Shown: in pieces, positions 62,796 through 64,000 of the stretch
How positions within the stretch are numbered: position 1 is the stretch's first letter
Layout of the letters: every line of letters starts with the position of its first letter
The notes under the pieces: generated by a model
What the model was told of the DNA's origin: nothing
The model's database searches: none
What the model saw: only the letters and a program-made list of their open reading frames with translations
Made by a program: the position numbers and the translations under genes
Origin: Ectocarpus siliculosus
Lineage: Eukaryota > Sar > Phaeophyceae > Ectocarpales > Ectocarpaceae
Length of the DNA stretch: 64,000 nucleotides
Assembly (NCBI GenBank): GCA_000310025.1
Contig: FN648480.1
Span: 106,606 to 170,605 of the forward strand
Reading direction: 5' to 3'

Positions 62796-63015
62796 GCTAC
62801 GTGCTGTACAAAAGACGAAACCTCACAGCGCTGTTCTGCAGGAATCCCTTCTCCGAAGCGAACACCCTCTCGTTGAGGACCTCCTTGACACGGTCTGGCG
62901 GCGGTCGCTTCGGTAACCTCGAGGCAGCAGACAGCTTCTTCATGCTCGCCTGGAGCATGAAGGCTCGCTGCTGCTCATCGGACATATTCAGCTCTTCGGT
63001 GATGCGCTCAAGTTC
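59819..63015 (-). CDS. Unrecognised protein with zinc-ribbon-like CxxC pairs and coiled-coil tail (5' end missing)
   Basis: Exons in coding order: 62827-63015, 62283-62393, 61508-61639 and 59819-60982, all GT-AG and phase 0, giving 531 residues to a stop at 59819. The first (ELERITEELNMSDEQQRAF on) is helical and highly charged. The third carries CPRC (122-125) and CSQC (140-143), 14 residues apart, a likely zinc ribbon. The last exon begins AQEITSKAYAGPQ and is a long low-complexity Ser/Gly/Pro/Ala region. It ends in about 130 residues with three coiled-coil segments, each with a V(R/A)KL..(E/D)VAELR-type core. An acceptor at 60983 is preferred over the longer open frame because it joins in phase and removes an atypical stretch. 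The 5' end lies beyond 63015, probably outside the window. No family recognised. Confidence 0.7.
62762..62794. repeat. CTG trinucleotide repeat, about 11 units
   Basis: A pure CTG run inside the first visible intron of the minus-strand gene, just downstream of its donor at 62826. Confidence 0.95.
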
Positions 63016-64000
63016 CTGCGAGGGTGTGAGCGAGTTGCAGAAGGGAGGAGGGGGGAGAGGGGTGTACCTCAAACGCGCTACGATGTGGTTTCGCCGAGAA
63101 CTGCAGGAAGCATTCAAGATGCCGGTTGCACGCAATCGTTTGAAGAAATTTAGTTTTCTAGTTCGTAGTCGTGTCGGAACAACGAGACAAGCTGTACGGA
63201 GGGGGGGCTACAAGGATTGCCACACGGAGAGCGACTTAAGGAGAGGAAGAAAAAGATTGAACTTGCTTATCGCACCTATGTAACCTTGCAAACATTGACA
63301 CATGGATACTTTCGAGACAGGAATTTCACGCGGTTGGATCATCTACGGTTCGCACATCACTTGATAGTAGCCGAATTCGACCCGCTTTTACGCCGCCTCA
63401 GCTACAGTTAGGCAAGCCGAGACGGCTAGGGTAGTGTTGAGGGGTAGCAATGAAGATTTGTTCAGGGTGCGTTGCGTGGGTGCGGTGAGGGTGTGAGAGG
63501 GAGAACCCAACGTCCTCGTGCTATTGAAGGTTGTCTTCTGGGAATATATTTATGACGAACCAAACAATATCTGTTTTTCCGATTGAACAACATCAGCAGA
63601 AGACGCTTGTGGTGGAATTCATTCGCGAATCAGTATGAATTGGTATGGACGAGGTCAACGTAGATCGACCGTTCTCTAGCACGGTCCTTGGTCTTGCTGC
63701 TTCGAATGGGTGTGTAGGAAGCAACACATGGCTTAGGTTCATTCTTCACCACTTCGACCAACGGAGTAGACTATATCAAGGATAGGCCGCAACCGGTACT
63801 TTTTCCCCAGACAATGGTAGCTCTTCGTGCATTTGGACCGAGGGAGTCTAGAACGATATAAAACGTTCAAGGGGCTAGCGTCTTTGACCCAGGAGACTCC
63901 CATGGTACTTCGGCGTCACGCCGTGAGTGCGAGCCTCGCCGAAGCTGTGGTCCCGTACTTTTTACACACATTCTCTAATGTGTCTTACCAAGACCCAAAT
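63016..64000. other. Window end, nothing recognised
   Basis: By direction this should be intron and upstream sequence of the minus-strand gene ending at 63015. I find no exon whose phase and sequence would join it. A plus-strand open frame at 63217-63411 has no resemblance to a known family. Confidence 0.4.

Overview
This window looks like nuclear DNA of a brown alga, most likely Ectocarpus or a close relative. The evidence is short coding exons in phase-consistent GT-AG series, long repeat-rich introns, no operons, and an ankyrin-repeat protein of a type I associate with Ectocarpus. The species is inferred from gene style and recalled families, not from a search. Gene models come from exon homology plus splice-phase bookkeeping. 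Exons given as firm join without a phase conflict.

Layout. 245-5976 (+): the last eight exons of DUS3, a tRNA-dihydrouridine synthase whose 5' part lies left of the window. 7030-13730: a tandem segmental duplication with an ankyrin gene. The left copy is a pseudogene and the right copy is open. 14948-16187: a 1.24 kb PIF/Harbinger-type non-autonomous transposon. 16353-27565 (-): thirteen exons of hslU, the mitochondrial-type HslUV protease ATPase, with a 3.4 kb repeat-filled intron. 28960-34537 (+): a divergent mitochondrial-carrier-like gene, head-to-head with hslU. 34946-35045: an assembly gap with duplicated flanks. 38773-38976 (-): RPB10. 41600-43690 (+): remains of a Ty3/gypsy-type LTR retrotransposon. 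44997-46742 (-): exons of an unrecognised gene. 47129-57952 (+): a LarE-like PP-loop sulfur transferase with a 7.1 kb first intron made largely of tandem repeats. 58530-59350: an inverted-repeat cluster. 59819-63015 (-): an unrecognised gene with a CxxC zinc-ribbon-like motif and a coiled-coil tail, running out of the window at its 5' end.

The genes do not form a pathway. They are housekeeping genes for tRNA modification, organellar proteolysis, transcription and sulfur transfer, set among repeats. The most notable features are a eukaryotic LarE-like gene with three cysteines placed as in Fe-S-type LarE, and tandem duplications lying exactly across splice junctions. The hslU exon-10 acceptor is triplicated with an exact 108 bp period that keeps the reading frame, and the DUS3 donor after exon 6 of the visible part is repeated four times at 51-53 bp. 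A family of small inverted-repeat elements sharing an AAGATACCACACCCC-like end also recurs at four places.
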